From NCBI RefSeq assembly GCF_018417595.1, contig NZ_CP070982.1, positions 2,319,501 through 2,383,500 of the forward strand: 64,000 nucleotides of DNA, read 5' to 3'. The notes under the pieces were generated by a model, which saw nothing but the letters and a program-made list of their open reading frames with translations, was not told where the DNA came from and ran no database searches. This document shows positions 1-7,725 of this stretch, piece after piece. This DNA comes from Pseudomonas entomophila. GTDB lineage: Bacteria; Pseudomonadota; Gammaproteobacteria; Pseudomonadales; Pseudomonadaceae. The position numbers and the translations under genes are program-made. Every line of letters begins with the position of its first letter. Positions within the stretch are counted from its first letter, which is position 1.

Positions 1-277
1 TCGCCACGGCAACGCCCAAGGCTTCGGCAATCTCTTCGCGGGTGGCGCCGTGCTTGACTGCCTGCTGCGAGTGCACCGCAATGCAGCCATCGCAACGGGT
101 GGTGACGGCCACGGCCAGGGAGATCAACTCGCGGGTCTTGGCGTCGAGGTGGTTGGTCTTGGTGCCGGCGCCGCTGGCGGTCATGTAGCCCGCCACGGTG
201 TCGGGGGAGAGTTGCTTGAGATCGCCGATGCCGGCCATCAACTGCTTACGGTAGGCGTCCCAGTCCATCATGCTCAT
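1..277 (-). CDS. AhpD-like carboxymuconolactone decarboxylase family protein (3' end cut by window)
   Basis: Only the first 92 residues lie in the window; the gene continues past base 1. The visible part carries the redox motif C62-x-x-C65 with H69 three residues after the second Cys (RCDGCIAVH) and a conserved Glu in 'KTRELISLA', the hallmark of the AhpD/CMD fold. Members are small helical proteins that act as peroxidase partners, or as decarboxylases when the Cys pair is absent, so a thiol-redox role is more likely than decarboxylation. The start at 277 is preceded by AAGGTG at a suitable distance. ATG codons 2 and 3 residues downstream are alternatives. The substrate cannot be told. Confidence 0.85.
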   Translation of the reverse strand, partial: MSMMDWDAYRKQLMAGIGDLKQLSPDTVAGYMTASGAGTKTNHLDAKTRELISLAVAVTTRCDGCIAVHSQQAVKHGATREEIAEALGVAVA

Positions 278-365
278 CGTCTTCACCTTGTCAGGTTGGC
301 AACAGGAGCTATCAGGCTAGTCGAAGTTGAGGCGCCTGGGGCTGCGTGGCAGCCCCAACAGGCGA

Positions 366-1265
366 TCAGATATAGATGAACACCAGCACCAGCGCCGCGA
401 CCACCGCCCACTTCTCCAGGTAGTAGCGGGTGCGGTTGCGCTTCTTCATCGCCTTGCCGCGCTCGCGGATCTTGTAGATGCGGGTGAACAGGCGGTTGAT
501 GCCACCCGTCTTGTCATTGGCGTCGTTGGGCGCGGCGGCGGCGGCCATCACGTTGCGGCTGAACCAGCGGTTGAAGGCGCTCGCCCAACGGTACTTGAGC
601 GGGCGCTCGACGTCGCAGAACAGGATGATGCGGTTGTGCTCGGTGGTGTTGGCGGCGTAGTGGATATAGGTTTCGTCGAACACCACGGCCTGGCCGTCGC
701 GCCACGAGTACTTCTCGCCGTCGACGTCGATGTAGCAGCCGTCGTCGTTGGGCGTGTCCAGGCCCAGGTGGTAGCGATACGAGCCGGCATACGGGTCGCG
801 GTGGCGCACCAGCTTGGCGCCCGGTGGCAGGGTGGCGAACATCGCCGCCTTGACCGAACCGATGCCCTGCAGCAGCTCGGTGGTGCGCGGGCACAGGGTC
901 ATCGCCGACGGGTGGCTCTCGCCGTACCACTTCAGGTAGAAGCGCTTCCAGCCAGTCTTGAAGAACGAGTTGAAGCCGACATCGTCGTAGTTGTCGGACT
1001 TCTTGATTTCGCCCGCATGCAGCAGTTGCTGCGCCTCTTCGCGGATCTCCTGCCAGTGGTCCTGGAGCGTCTGCAGCTCGGGGAACGCCTCGACTGGCAG
1101 GTAGGGTTTGGCTGGATGTTTGGAGAACAGGTAGAGGAAGCTGTTGACCGGCGCCAGGAAGCTGGAGTGGTCGCCCAGCTGGCGGGTCAGCTTGTGACGA
1201 ACCCGACCGCGCAGGTGAACATAGGCGATCGAGAGGACGAAGATCAGTACGAGTGCAATTTTCAT
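366..1265 (-). CDS. lpxO: LpxO-type lipid A hydroxylase (aspartyl/asparaginyl beta-hydroxylase family)
   Basis: 299 residues. Hydrophobic segments sit at both ends (about 1-18 and 284-299), with the Asp/Asn beta-hydroxylase fold between them. The Fe(II) ligands of the 2-oxoglutarate dioxygenase family are visible: H155-x-D157 (VRHRDPY) and H202 (YIHYAA), and R212 in 'HNRIILF' probably binds 2-oxoglutarate. LpxO adds a 2-hydroxyl to an acyl chain of lipid A at the inner membrane. The length and the two terminal membrane anchors fit LpxO better than soluble relatives. It stands alone, with a REP pair upstream. The ATG at 1265 is the natural start because the hydrophobic anchor follows directly. 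Confidence 0.88.
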   Translation of the reverse strand: MKIALVLIFVLSIAYVHLRGRVRHKLTRQLGDHSSFLAPVNSFLYLFSKHPAKPYLPVEAFPELQTLQDHWQEIREEAQQLLHAGEIKKSDNYDDVGFNSFFKTGWKRFYLKWYGESHPSAMTLCPRTTELLQGIGSVKAAMFATLPPGAKLVRHRDPYAGSYRYHLGLDTPNDDGCYIDVDGEKYSWRDGQAVVFDETYIHYAANTTEHNRIILFCDVERPLKYRWASAFNRWFSRNVMAAAAAPNDANDKTGGINRLFTRIYKIRERGKAMKKRNRTRYYLEKWAVVAALVLVFIYI

Positions 1266-1482
1266 GGACGATTACTTGTCGAAAAATGGCCATGCGCCAT
1301 GGCTAGAGCCCGCCAGCATAAACAATCGTGACTTGGGTTTGTACTTATTGTTACGACAATTCCGGGCGACTTAGGTGTAATGGCCTACGGGTTGCGTAAA
1401 CGATTCAACTGGAGGTGGGTCGTCATTTCGTGCTTGGAGTTGTTTTTCAACGTGGTCGACGGGAAGGTTGCAGCGCCCTCAA

Positions 1483-1618
1483 GATCGAGCGCCGCCCGCG
1501 CGGCGCATCGCGGATGAATCCGCTCCTACGTTTGTTGCAACGTGCCACACCTGCCATTGGCGCGGGTCGTTGCCATTGCCTCGCCTGACTGTAGGAGCGG
1601 CTTCAGCCGCGATGCGCC
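1483..1618. repeat. REP pair in the lpxO/thpR gap
   Basis: The 458-base gap between lpxO and thpR holds two REP units facing each other. One (1483-1529) ends CGCGGATGAATCCGCTCCTA and the other (1591-1618) begins GTAGGAGCGGCTTCAGCCGC. The two have different inner stems (GCGGAT/ATCCGC and GCGGCT/AGCCGC). The left unit recurs at 29905-29951 with a single difference over 47 bases. I see no gene in the rest of this gap. Confidence 0.8.
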
Positions 1619-1723
1619 ATGCACATTTTCATGGATCGGAACCAATCGCTTCCACTGACCTTGAAAAGGTTCGCACTTGAGCTTGTACACTCGATCACCC
1701 CTCTGCGCCCCAAGGAGCTTTAC

Positions 1724-2269
1724 ATGGTTCAGGATGCACGCCTCAGCGGCGCTCCGTTCAAGCGCCTGTTCTTCGCCCTGTCGGTCAGCGATGCCCAGCG
1801 CCGCGCCCTGGCCCAGTGGCGGCGCGAACTGAACCTGCGCAGCGGCAAGCCGGTGCCGGCGGATAACTTCCATGTCACCTTGCTGTTCCTGGGCGTTGTG
1901 GATGCCGATCAGGTGCCGGCGATCTGCGCTGCGGTCGACCTGCTGCAGCGCCCGCAAGCGCCGCTGCGCCTGCTGCTCGACCGCTTGCAGGTCTGGCAAC
2001 GCGCCAATGCCCTGGTGCTGGCGCCGCAGGACACGCCAGCGCCCTTGCGGCAACTGGTGTATGGCCTGCACCAGGCCCTGCTGCCGCTGGGGGTGGAGGC
2101 CGCGAACCGTGAGTACCGGCCGCACCTGACCTTGTCCAGGGACTATCGTGGCCAACCGCCGGAGGCCGGCACGGCACCGGAGTTTTTCCTCACGGCTCGA
2201 CAGTTCACGCTGTACGAGTCGCGCAAGGGCCGCTACTGGCCACTGGCGCAGTGGCCATTGCCGGAGTGA
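1724..2269 (+). CDS. thpR: RNA 2',3'-cyclic phosphodiesterase (2H phosphoesterase)
   Basis: 181 residues. The two HxTx motifs that define the 2H phosphoesterase family are at H50-V-T-L and H134-L-T-L, about 84 residues apart as usual. The family hydrolyses 2',3'-cyclic phosphodiester ends of RNA, and some members can ligate tRNA halves in vitro. The start at 1724 is chosen because AAGGAG lies 7 bases upstream and the family motif 'KRLFFALSV' follows closely; the frame is open further upstream but without a ribosome site. It converges with the TonB receptor gene, leaving only 8 bases between stop codons. Confidence 0.88.
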   Translation: MVQDARLSGAPFKRLFFALSVSDAQRRALAQWRRELNLRSGKPVPADNFHVTLLFLGVVDADQVPAICAAVDLLQRPQAPLRLLLDRLQVWQRANALVLAPQDTPAPLRQLVYGLHQALLPLGVEAANREYRPHLTLSRDYRGQPPEAGTAPEFFLTARQFTLYESRKGRYWPLAQWPLPE

Positions 2270-2277
2270 GGGCGTGC

Positions 2278-4707
2278 TCAAAACTGCGGCGTGTACTTCA
2301 CCGAGAACATGAGGTTGCGCGGCTCGCCATAGTTGTTGCTGCCGTTGAGCTGGTTGAAGCCCGCGACCCAGTACTTCTTGTCGAAGAGGTTGTAGGCGTT
2401 GACCGCCAGGCTCACTTCCGGGGTCAGCTGATAGGCCACGCGCGCGTTCCACACCGTGTAGCCAGGCACGCTGTAGGTGCGCTCGTAGCCCAGGGTGTGG
2501 CTCTGGCTGGTGAAACCCAGGCCGGTGCTCCAGCGCTGGTCGTCCAGCGGTAGCGTGTAGTCGGCCCAGGCGCGCAACATGTGCTTTGGCGTCCACTGGC
2601 TGAACACCCGGCCCTCGTTTTCCGGGTCGTCGATGAACTTGGTGGTGTTGTAGGTATAACCAGCGAACAGTTGCAGGCCACTGAGGACCTCGCCACTGAT
2701 CTCGGCTTCGATACCCTGGCTGCGCACCTTGCCCGCGGCAGTGGAGCAATACCAACCGTCGCAGGCAAAACCTGAGGCGGTGTCGGTGACGGCGCGATTT
2801 TCCTGGTCATAGCGGAACAATGCCAGCGAGGCATTGACGCGGCCATCAAGAAGCTCACCCTTGAGGCCGGTTTCGTAGTTGCTGCCGATCACTGGCTTGA
2901 GCGGCGTATTGCCAACACCGCGTTCGGTCTGCGGGGCGAACACATCGGTGTAGCTGGCGTACCAGGCCCATTCGGTGGTCAGGTCGTAGACGAAGCCCGC
3001 GTACGGTGTGACTTCGCCAGACTCGGTCATGCGGCTGGTGGGGTTGACCTGACCTGGGTTGAGCCCTCGATAAGTGGTGCTTGCATAGCTGTAGTCATAC
3101 CAGCTGACGCGTGACCCGAGAATCAGCGTCAGGCGCTCGGTCGGCTTGACGCGCCAGGCGCCATAGAGGCCTTTCTGGCGAATGTCGTAGCCGCTGTGTT
3201 CATGCCGGCCGGTGGGCGCGGCGAGCAGCCCGTCGCGGCTGGGTTCAGGGCGGTCATGGTCAATGTCGAAGATGCTGTCATTGCCGCCAAACGTGCGCCA
3301 ATAGGCATCATCGGAGGTCAGCTTGGAGTAGTTGGCGCCCACGGTTACCTCATGCGCCAGCGCACCGGTATCGAAGTGGCCGACCAGGTTCATGTCCAGG
3401 CCCAGCTTGGTATTGTGGAAATCGGTGATCCAGTCGGCGTACTCAACGCCGCTGCCATCCGGCTCCAGGCCTTCGCCGACGGTCTGGGTGCGCTGGTGGG
3501 TGGAGGTGTTGGTTTCGTCCATGCGCACGGCGGCGGCCTTGAACGTCCAGTCGTCGTCGAAGCGGTGTTCGAGGTCGAGGTAATAGGTGGTGACGTCGGT
3601 CTGCGCGCGGTTCCAGCGCGCACCGGTGTAGGTCGAGCGGGGCAGGTCGACTGCCTTGCCGGTGGCATAGCGGGGGATGCCGCGCAACATCGGCCGGGAT
3701 TGCTGGCGGTTGTAGCTGATGCCGGCACCCACGGTGGTGGCATCGTTCAGGTCGATATCCAGCGCGCCGTACAGGGAGTGGGACTTGCTCCAGGCATAGT
3801 CGATGAAGCTGTCGCTCTGGTCCTCGTCGGCGACCATCCGCCCGCGTACCCGTCCGTCGGCGGTCAGCGGGCCGCCGGCGTCCAGTTGCAAGCCATAGTG
3901 GTCCCAGGAGCCGGCCTTGCCGGTGACGGTGACGCTCGGTGCGGCCTGGCCACGTTTGCGCACCAGGTTGATCGCCCCGCCTGGGCTACCGGTGCCTTGC
4001 AGCAGACCGGAGGCGCCGCGCAGGACCTCCACCCGGTCGAAGAACACCAGGTCCTGGGTCGCCCAGTTGCCCAGCGAGTAGTTGTTGCGTGGGATCGGCA
4101 CACCGTCGTATTGCCAGTCGTCGATCTGGAAACCTCGCGAGGTCACTACCACGCCAGGTCCGATGCCCTGGGCGCCAACCAGGCCGGTGGTGTGGTTGAG
4201 CGCATCCTGCAGGTCGGTGATGCCCTGGTCATCCAGCTGCTTGCGGGTGATCACCGTCACCGACTGGGGGATCTCCTTGAGCGTGTGCACGCCTTTGCCC
4301 AGGGTCACCGCCCGCGCCGCGTAGGAGCCACTGCCTTCGCTGGTGGCATCGAGGTAGTTGTCGGTGACGCTGGTGCTGCCCAGCTCCAGCACGTTGCCCC
4401 CCAAGCTGGCCGGTGCGACGCTGAAGTGCCCGCCAGGGGTGACCCGAAGTTGCAGGCCACTGCCGGCCAGGGCGGCTTGCATGGCCTGTTCGGTGGTCAT
4501 CTGGCCGACCACTGCGGGCGCCTGCTTGCCACGCACCAGCTCGGGCTCCAGGGCGATGATATGGCCGCTCTGGCTGGCGATGCGGTTGAGGGTGGTCGCC
4601 AGGCTGGCGGGCGGCAGGTCGAACGCCAGGGGCTGTGCCTGGGCGAGGGGGCTCAGGCAGCTCAAGGTGGCGACGAGGGGCAAGGCGCGGGGCCAGGGGT
4701 TGTGCAC
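2278..4707 (-). CDS. TonB-dependent siderophore receptor with N-terminal STN signalling domain
   Basis: 809 residues from a GTG start at 4707, which has GGGAG upstream and gives a clean signal peptide ending 'SPLAQA'. Domains in order: STN (secretin/TonB short N-terminal domain, about 25-100), plug (about 130-235, 'LKEIPQSVTVITRKQLDDQG' and 'TSRGFQIDDWQYDGVPIP'), and a beta-barrel ending in the outer-membrane signature Phe ('KYTPQF'). Outer-membrane uptake of a ferri-siderophore, resembling the FpvA/FoxA/FhuE group; the ligand cannot be read from sequence. The STN domain and the sigma/anti-sigma genes upstream mean it probably also signals its own induction. A candidate Fur site lies just upstream. 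The frame is open back to 4836, but that would add a non-signal leader overlapping the fecR-like gene. Confidence 0.92.
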   Translation of the reverse strand: MHNPWPRALPLVATLSCLSPLAQAQPLAFDLPPASLATTLNRIASQSGHIIALEPELVRGKQAPAVVGQMTTEQAMQAALAGSGLQLRVTPGGHFSVAPASLGGNVLELGSTSVTDNYLDATSEGSGSYAARAVTLGKGVHTLKEIPQSVTVITRKQLDDQGITDLQDALNHTTGLVGAQGIGPGVVVTSRGFQIDDWQYDGVPIPRNNYSLGNWATQDLVFFDRVEVLRGASGLLQGTGSPGGAINLVRKRGQAAPSVTVTGKAGSWDHYGLQLDAGGPLTADGRVRGRMVADEDQSDSFIDYAWSKSHSLYGALDIDLNDATTVGAGISYNRQQSRPMLRGIPRYATGKAVDLPRSTYTGARWNRAQTDVTTYYLDLEHRFDDDWTFKAAAVRMDETNTSTHQRTQTVGEGLEPDGSGVEYADWITDFHNTKLGLDMNLVGHFDTGALAHEVTVGANYSKLTSDDAYWRTFGGNDSIFDIDHDRPEPSRDGLLAAPTGRHEHSGYDIRQKGLYGAWRVKPTERLTLILGSRVSWYDYSYASTTYRGLNPGQVNPTSRMTESGEVTPYAGFVYDLTTEWAWYASYTDVFAPQTERGVGNTPLKPVIGSNYETGLKGELLDGRVNASLALFRYDQENRAVTDTASGFACDGWYCSTAAGKVRSQGIEAEISGEVLSGLQLFAGYTYNTTKFIDDPENEGRVFSQWTPKHMLRAWADYTLPLDDQRWSTGLGFTSQSHTLGYERTYSVPGYTVWNARVAYQLTPEVSLAVNAYNLFDKKYWVAGFNQLNGSNNYGEPRNLMFSVKYTPQF

Positions 4708-4775
4708 GGTGTTCTCCCGATTGAAGTTGGCTGTCAGGAGAGAGGTGGGATGAGAAACGAAAACCGGACACCCTT

Positions 4776-4794
4776 GCGAATGATTTTCAATAAA
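4776..4794 (-). promoter_or_regulatory. Candidate Fur box upstream of the TonB receptor
   Basis: On the minus strand TTTATTGAAAATCATTCGC matches 13 of 19 positions of the GATAATGATAATCATTATC consensus, and it lies about 70 bases before the receptor start, just past the stop codon of the FecR-like gene. Position and the iron-receptor context support Fur control; binding is inferred. Confidence 0.45.
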
Positions 4795-4799
4795 AACTT

Positions 4800-5771
4800 T
4801 CAGGGCGCATCTTTTGCCCCGATCAAGGTCAGCCACGGCCCGTAGTGGGTGAGGCTGATCGGCAGGGTCTCTGCCAGCGCAATCAGGGCCTGGCGTGGTT
4901 GATCCAGGGGGAACACGCCCTGTACGCGCAGGTCGCCCACGGCCGGGGCCAGGCGTAGGTAGCCACGCTGGTAGGGGCGCAGGGCGTCGATGACCGCGTG
5001 CAGGGGTTCGTCGAGGACTTCGAGGCGGCCGTCGAGCCAGGCGGCGCGCTGGCGTTGCTCGTCCGCCAGCGGCTCGATGCCAGACCCGCGCAGCAGGGCG
5101 GCCTGGCCTTCGTGCACATCTTGCCAGTGGCCATCGGCCAGGCTGGCGCGCACGCTGTGCTGCAGCACTACCACGCGGGTGGCGTTGGCCTCCTGGCTGA
5201 CCAGGAAGCGCGTGCCGAGTGCCTGCACCTGCCCCTGTGCCGTGCGTACCCGCAGTGGCCGGCGTGGGTCCGGGGCGACCTGGATCAGCAGCTCGCCACG
5301 GCGCAGCACCAGCAGGCGCTGGCCGTCATCGAAGCGCAGGTCGACGGCACTGGCACTGTTCAGCTCGAGGCGGCTGCCATCGGCCAGGGTGAAGCCGCGC
5401 CGTTCACCGCTGGCGGTGTGCAGGTCGGCCAGCCAGCCCTGGGCGGCGTCGCTGCGCCAGCCGCTCCAGGCCGCGCCACCGAGCAGGCCCAACCCAGCCA
5501 GGCCACGCAGCACCTCACGGCGCGAGTGGTTCGGTTGGAGCAACAGCCGGCGCGCCTCGGCGGCATGGCCTGGGGCGTTGTGCTCCAGGGCCCTCAGTGC
5601 GGCGCAGGAGCGGCCGAGGCGTTGCTGCAGCAGGTCCCAGGCGTGTTGATGGGCGGGGGCCTGGCGCAGCCAGTGTTCGAAGCGCGCGAGCAGTGCAGCG
5701 TCGGGTGCGCGGGCGTTGAGTTCGACCATCCAGTCGATGGCCGCTTCGCCGATGGGGTCCAGGGTGGTCAT
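4800..5771 (-). CDS. FecR-family anti-sigma / sigma regulator
   Basis: 323 residues. N-terminal cytoplasmic part of the DUF4880 type ('AIDWMVELNARAPDAALLARFEHWLR'-like region), a single membrane segment near 90-110 (LRGLAGLGLLGGAAW), then a periplasmic FecR domain ('LHTASGERRGFTLADGS', 'LNSASAVDLRF') and a C-terminal segment resembling DUF4974. It relays receptor occupancy to the ECF sigma factor. The start at 5771 is chosen because ATGA overlaps the sigma-factor stop codon (translational coupling), with GAGG upstream; a start at 5795 is possible but lies inside the sigma gene without benefit. The receptor follows after about 90 bases. Confidence 0.9.
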   Translation of the reverse strand: MTTLDPIGEAAIDWMVELNARAPDAALLARFEHWLRQAPAHQHAWDLLQQRLGRSCAALRALEHNAPGHAAEARRLLLQPNHSRREVLRGLAGLGLLGGAAWSGWRSDAAQGWLADLHTASGERRGFTLADGSRLELNSASAVDLRFDDGQRLLVLRRGELLIQVAPDPRRPLRVRTAQGQVQALGTRFLVSQEANATRVVVLQHSVRASLADGHWQDVHEGQAALLRGSGIEPLADEQRQRAAWLDGRLEVLDEPLHAVIDALRPYQRGYLRLAPAVGDLRVQGVFPLDQPRQALIALAETLPISLTHYGPWLTLIGAKDAP

Positions 5772-6274
5772 GGCTGGGCCTCGCTCAGGTAGCACTGGCG
5801 CAGGGCCTGCTTCATGTAGCGGCTGACGGTTCGTTCGCTGATTTTCAGCCGGGCGGCGATCTCGACGTAGCTCAGGCCATCGAGCTGGCTGTACAGGAAC
5901 GCGGTCTTGACGATGGTCGGCAGGCCGTCCAGCACCTGGTCGATGGTTACCAGCGCCTCGATCAGCAGCAGTTGCTCTTCGGCAGACGGTGCCACTTGCT
6001 CAGGCAACAGTGCCAGGCGCTCCAGGTAGGCCTGTTCCAGTTGGCGGCGGCGATGGCGGTCGAAGATCAGGCGGCGAGCGATGGTGGACAGGTAGGCGCG
6101 CGGCTGTTGGATGCTCTCGGGGTCGACCCGGGCGCCGAGCATCTGGCAGAACGCCTCGGCGGCGGTGTCTTCGGCATCGGCACGGTTGCGCAGGCGTTTC
6201 TGGATATGTTGGAGCAGCCAGCGGTGGTGGTCGCTGAAGAAGAAGCCCAGCTTGCGGGTCGAAGTGCTGTCCAA
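5768..6274 (-). CDS. FecI-family ECF sigma factor
   Basis: 168 residues. Region 2 spans about 16-70 (HHRWLLQHIQKRLRNRADAE, then 'QPRAYLSTIARRLIFD') and region 4 about 105-160 ('LDGLPTIVKTAFLYSQLDGL', 'ISERTVSRYMKQAL'). It is the typical first gene of a FecI-FecR-receptor set and should direct RNA polymerase to the receptor promoter. The first usable start in this frame is TTG at 6274: an in-frame TGA lies 11 codons upstream and no ATG occurs before region 2. The ribosome site (GGAT) is weak, suggesting low basal translation. A candidate Fur site lies just upstream. Confidence 0.9.
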   Translation of the reverse strand: MDSTSTRKLGFFFSDHHRWLLQHIQKRLRNRADAEDTAAEAFCQMLGARVDPESIQQPRAYLSTIARRLIFDRHRRRQLEQAYLERLALLPEQVAPSAEEQLLLIEALVTIDQVLDGLPTIVKTAFLYSQLDGLSYVEIAARLKISERTVSRYMKQALRQCYLSEAQP

Positions 6275-6296
6275 CGCAGGATATCCAGTCGTGAGT

Positions 6297-6315
6297 GTGA
6301 ATCGTTCTCAATACT
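6297..6315 (-). promoter_or_regulatory. Weak candidate Fur box upstream of the ECF sigma gene
   Basis: Minus-strand AGTATTGAGAACGATTCAC matches 11 of 19 consensus positions and lies 23 bases before the TTG start. Fur control of FecI-type sigma genes is well established; this particular site is inferred from position and partial match. Confidence 0.35.
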
Positions 6316-6395
6316 AGCCGGGACAATTGTCAGCTCGCAACTGGGGTATCGTCACAACCTCTCGCGCCGCTGCCCGAAGCAGCGGCGCGCAAGCC

Positions 6396-6995
6396 TCAGG
6401 CCGCCGCTTCGCGGTCTTCGAACAGTGTCTGGCCCAGTGCGTGAGCCGGCGCCAGGAAACTGCTACCGGGCTCGATCTCACTGTCGGTGAACAGGGTCGA
6501 GCTCAGGACCTTGGCACCGCAGTAGTCGAAAATGCCGTGCTCGATCTGCACGCGCATCGCCCCGCCATAGCCATGCCGGTCGAAGGTACCGGCGTCGGCG
6601 CCGGCCACGCCGACCAGGTGCGCGGTTCGGCCCTTGAGCAGCTTGTTGATCTTGCCTTCGGCGGTATAGGCGAACGCCCAGCCATGGCTGAACACGCGCT
6701 CGACCCAACCCTTGAGCAGGGCGGGCAGCGACCACCAGTAGACGGGGTAGACCAGCACCAGGGTGTCGGCGCGGTCGATGCGTGCCTGTTCGGCCAGCAC
6801 ATCCGCAGGTGGTGCGGCCTGCAGGCGGTGGACGGCGTGGTCGGCCAGGCCAAAGCGCGGGTCGAAGCCTTCGCGAGCCAGGTCGGCGAATTCGCTGGTG
6901 TGGCCGGCGGCGCGCAGGCCGGCGGCGACCTGCTCGGCGATGGCGTGGGTGAGGGAGTCGGGGTCGTGGTGGCCAATGACGATCAGGGCATGCAT
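6396..6995 (-). CDS. Flavodoxin-fold NAD(P)H:quinone oxidoreductase (MdaB/KefF-like)
   Basis: 199 residues starting at MHALIVIGHHDP with GGAG upstream. The N-terminal beta strand and 'GHHDPDSLTHAI' loop bind FMN phosphate; 'VLVYPVYWWSLPALLKGWVE' is the family signature around the flavin. Such enzymes make two-electron reductions of quinones and limit semiquinone stress. It diverges from a TetR gene across a 93-base spacer with three direct repeats, so that TetR protein is the likely regulator. The inducer is unknown. Confidence 0.87.
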   Translation of the reverse strand: MHALIVIGHHDPDSLTHAIAEQVAAGLRAAGHTSEFADLAREGFDPRFGLADHAVHRLQAAPPADVLAEQARIDRADTLVLVYPVYWWSLPALLKGWVERVFSHGWAFAYTAEGKINKLLKGRTAHLVGVAGADAGTFDRHGYGGAMRVQIEHGIFDYCGAKVLSSTLFTDSEIEPGSSFLAPAHALGQTLFEDREAAA

Positions 6996-7049
6996 GGCTG
7001 GTTCTCCAGAAGCAGGGTGCATGAATGGGGCGAGCGCTATATACTCGCA

Positions 7050-7091
7050 GTAAGTTACCGTTGGTAAGTTACTTTTGGTAGGTAATCAATG
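7050..7091. promoter_or_regulatory. Three tandem 14-bp repeats: candidate TetR operator
   Basis: Contiguous 14-bp units GTAAGTTACCGTTG, GTAAGTTACTTTTG and GTAGGTAATCAATG run up to and across the TetR start codon at 7089. The first nine bases of each of the first two, GTAAGTTAC, form a near-palindrome. The array lies between the divergent oxidoreductase and TetR genes and could let the repressor close both promoters and its own ribosome site. Confidence 0.6.
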
Positions 7092-7685
7092 TCAAGCGAT
7101 GAACAACCTACGGCGCGCAGGCGCCTGTCCCGTGAGGAGCGTCGCCGGCAGTTGCTCGACGTGGCCTGGCGGCTGGTGCGTGAAGAAGGGACCGATGCCT
7201 TGAGCCTTGGGCGCCTGGCCGAGCAGGCTGGGGTGACCAAGCCTGTGGTGTACGACCATTTCGAAACCCGTACCGGGTTGCTGGTGGCGTTGTATCAAGA
7301 GTACGACGCGCGCCAGACCGCCATGCTCGACAGCGCCCTGGCGGGCAGCACGGCCGATCTGCCGGGCAGGGCCTGGGTGATCGCCGAGGCGTATGTGGAT
7401 TGTGTGATGAGTCAGGGGCGGGAGATTCCGGGCGTCAGCGCGGCCCTGGCCGGCTCGCCGGAGCTGGAGGCGCTCAAGCGTGTTTATGAGGGGCCGTTCC
7501 TCGCCAAGTGCCGTGAGGCGTTGCAGCCGTTCTCGGCCGCAGGCCGCATCGGCCAGGCCGGGATGCGGGCGCTGGTGGGGGCGGCGGAGGCGTTGTCCCA
7601 GGGCGCGGCGGCCGGTGAGCTGGAGGCGCGGGAAGCCAAGGAGGAGTTGCAGGCAACCATCGTGGCGATGGTGGGGCGGCATTGA
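7089..7685 (+). CDS. TetR-family transcriptional regulator
   Basis: 198 residues. A TetR N-terminal helix-turn-helix is seen at about 15-62 (REERRRQLLDVAWRLVREEG, then 'LAEQAGVTKPVVYDHFETRT'), followed by a helical ligand-binding domain without recognisable family. The divergent flavin oxidoreductase is the likely target. The start codon is the end of the third unit of the upstream repeat array, so the protein may block its own translation start. It converges with nhaR at a 40-base gap. Confidence 0.9.
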   Translation: MSSDEQPTARRRLSREERRRQLLDVAWRLVREEGTDALSLGRLAEQAGVTKPVVYDHFETRTGLLVALYQEYDARQTAMLDSALAGSTADLPGRAWVIAEAYVDCVMSQGREIPGVSAALAGSPELEALKRVYEGPFLAKCREALQPFSAAGRIGQAGMRALVGAAEALSQGAAAGELEAREAKEELQATIVAMVGRH

Positions 7686-7725
7686 TCAGGCCTGACGGCT
7701 CCTACCAGTTGGTCGCGGGGGCGGG

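Noticed and set aside
1468..1680. 70-codon plus-strand frame in the lpxO/thpR gap
   Set aside because: It runs through REP units and into the thpR leader; similar frames recur wherever REP units occur.
3196..4845. Long open frame (549 codons) opposite the TonB receptor
   Set aside because: Antisense shadow of a high-GC gene; the product is Gly/Ala/Val/His-rich without any domain, while the minus-strand receptor is unmistakable.
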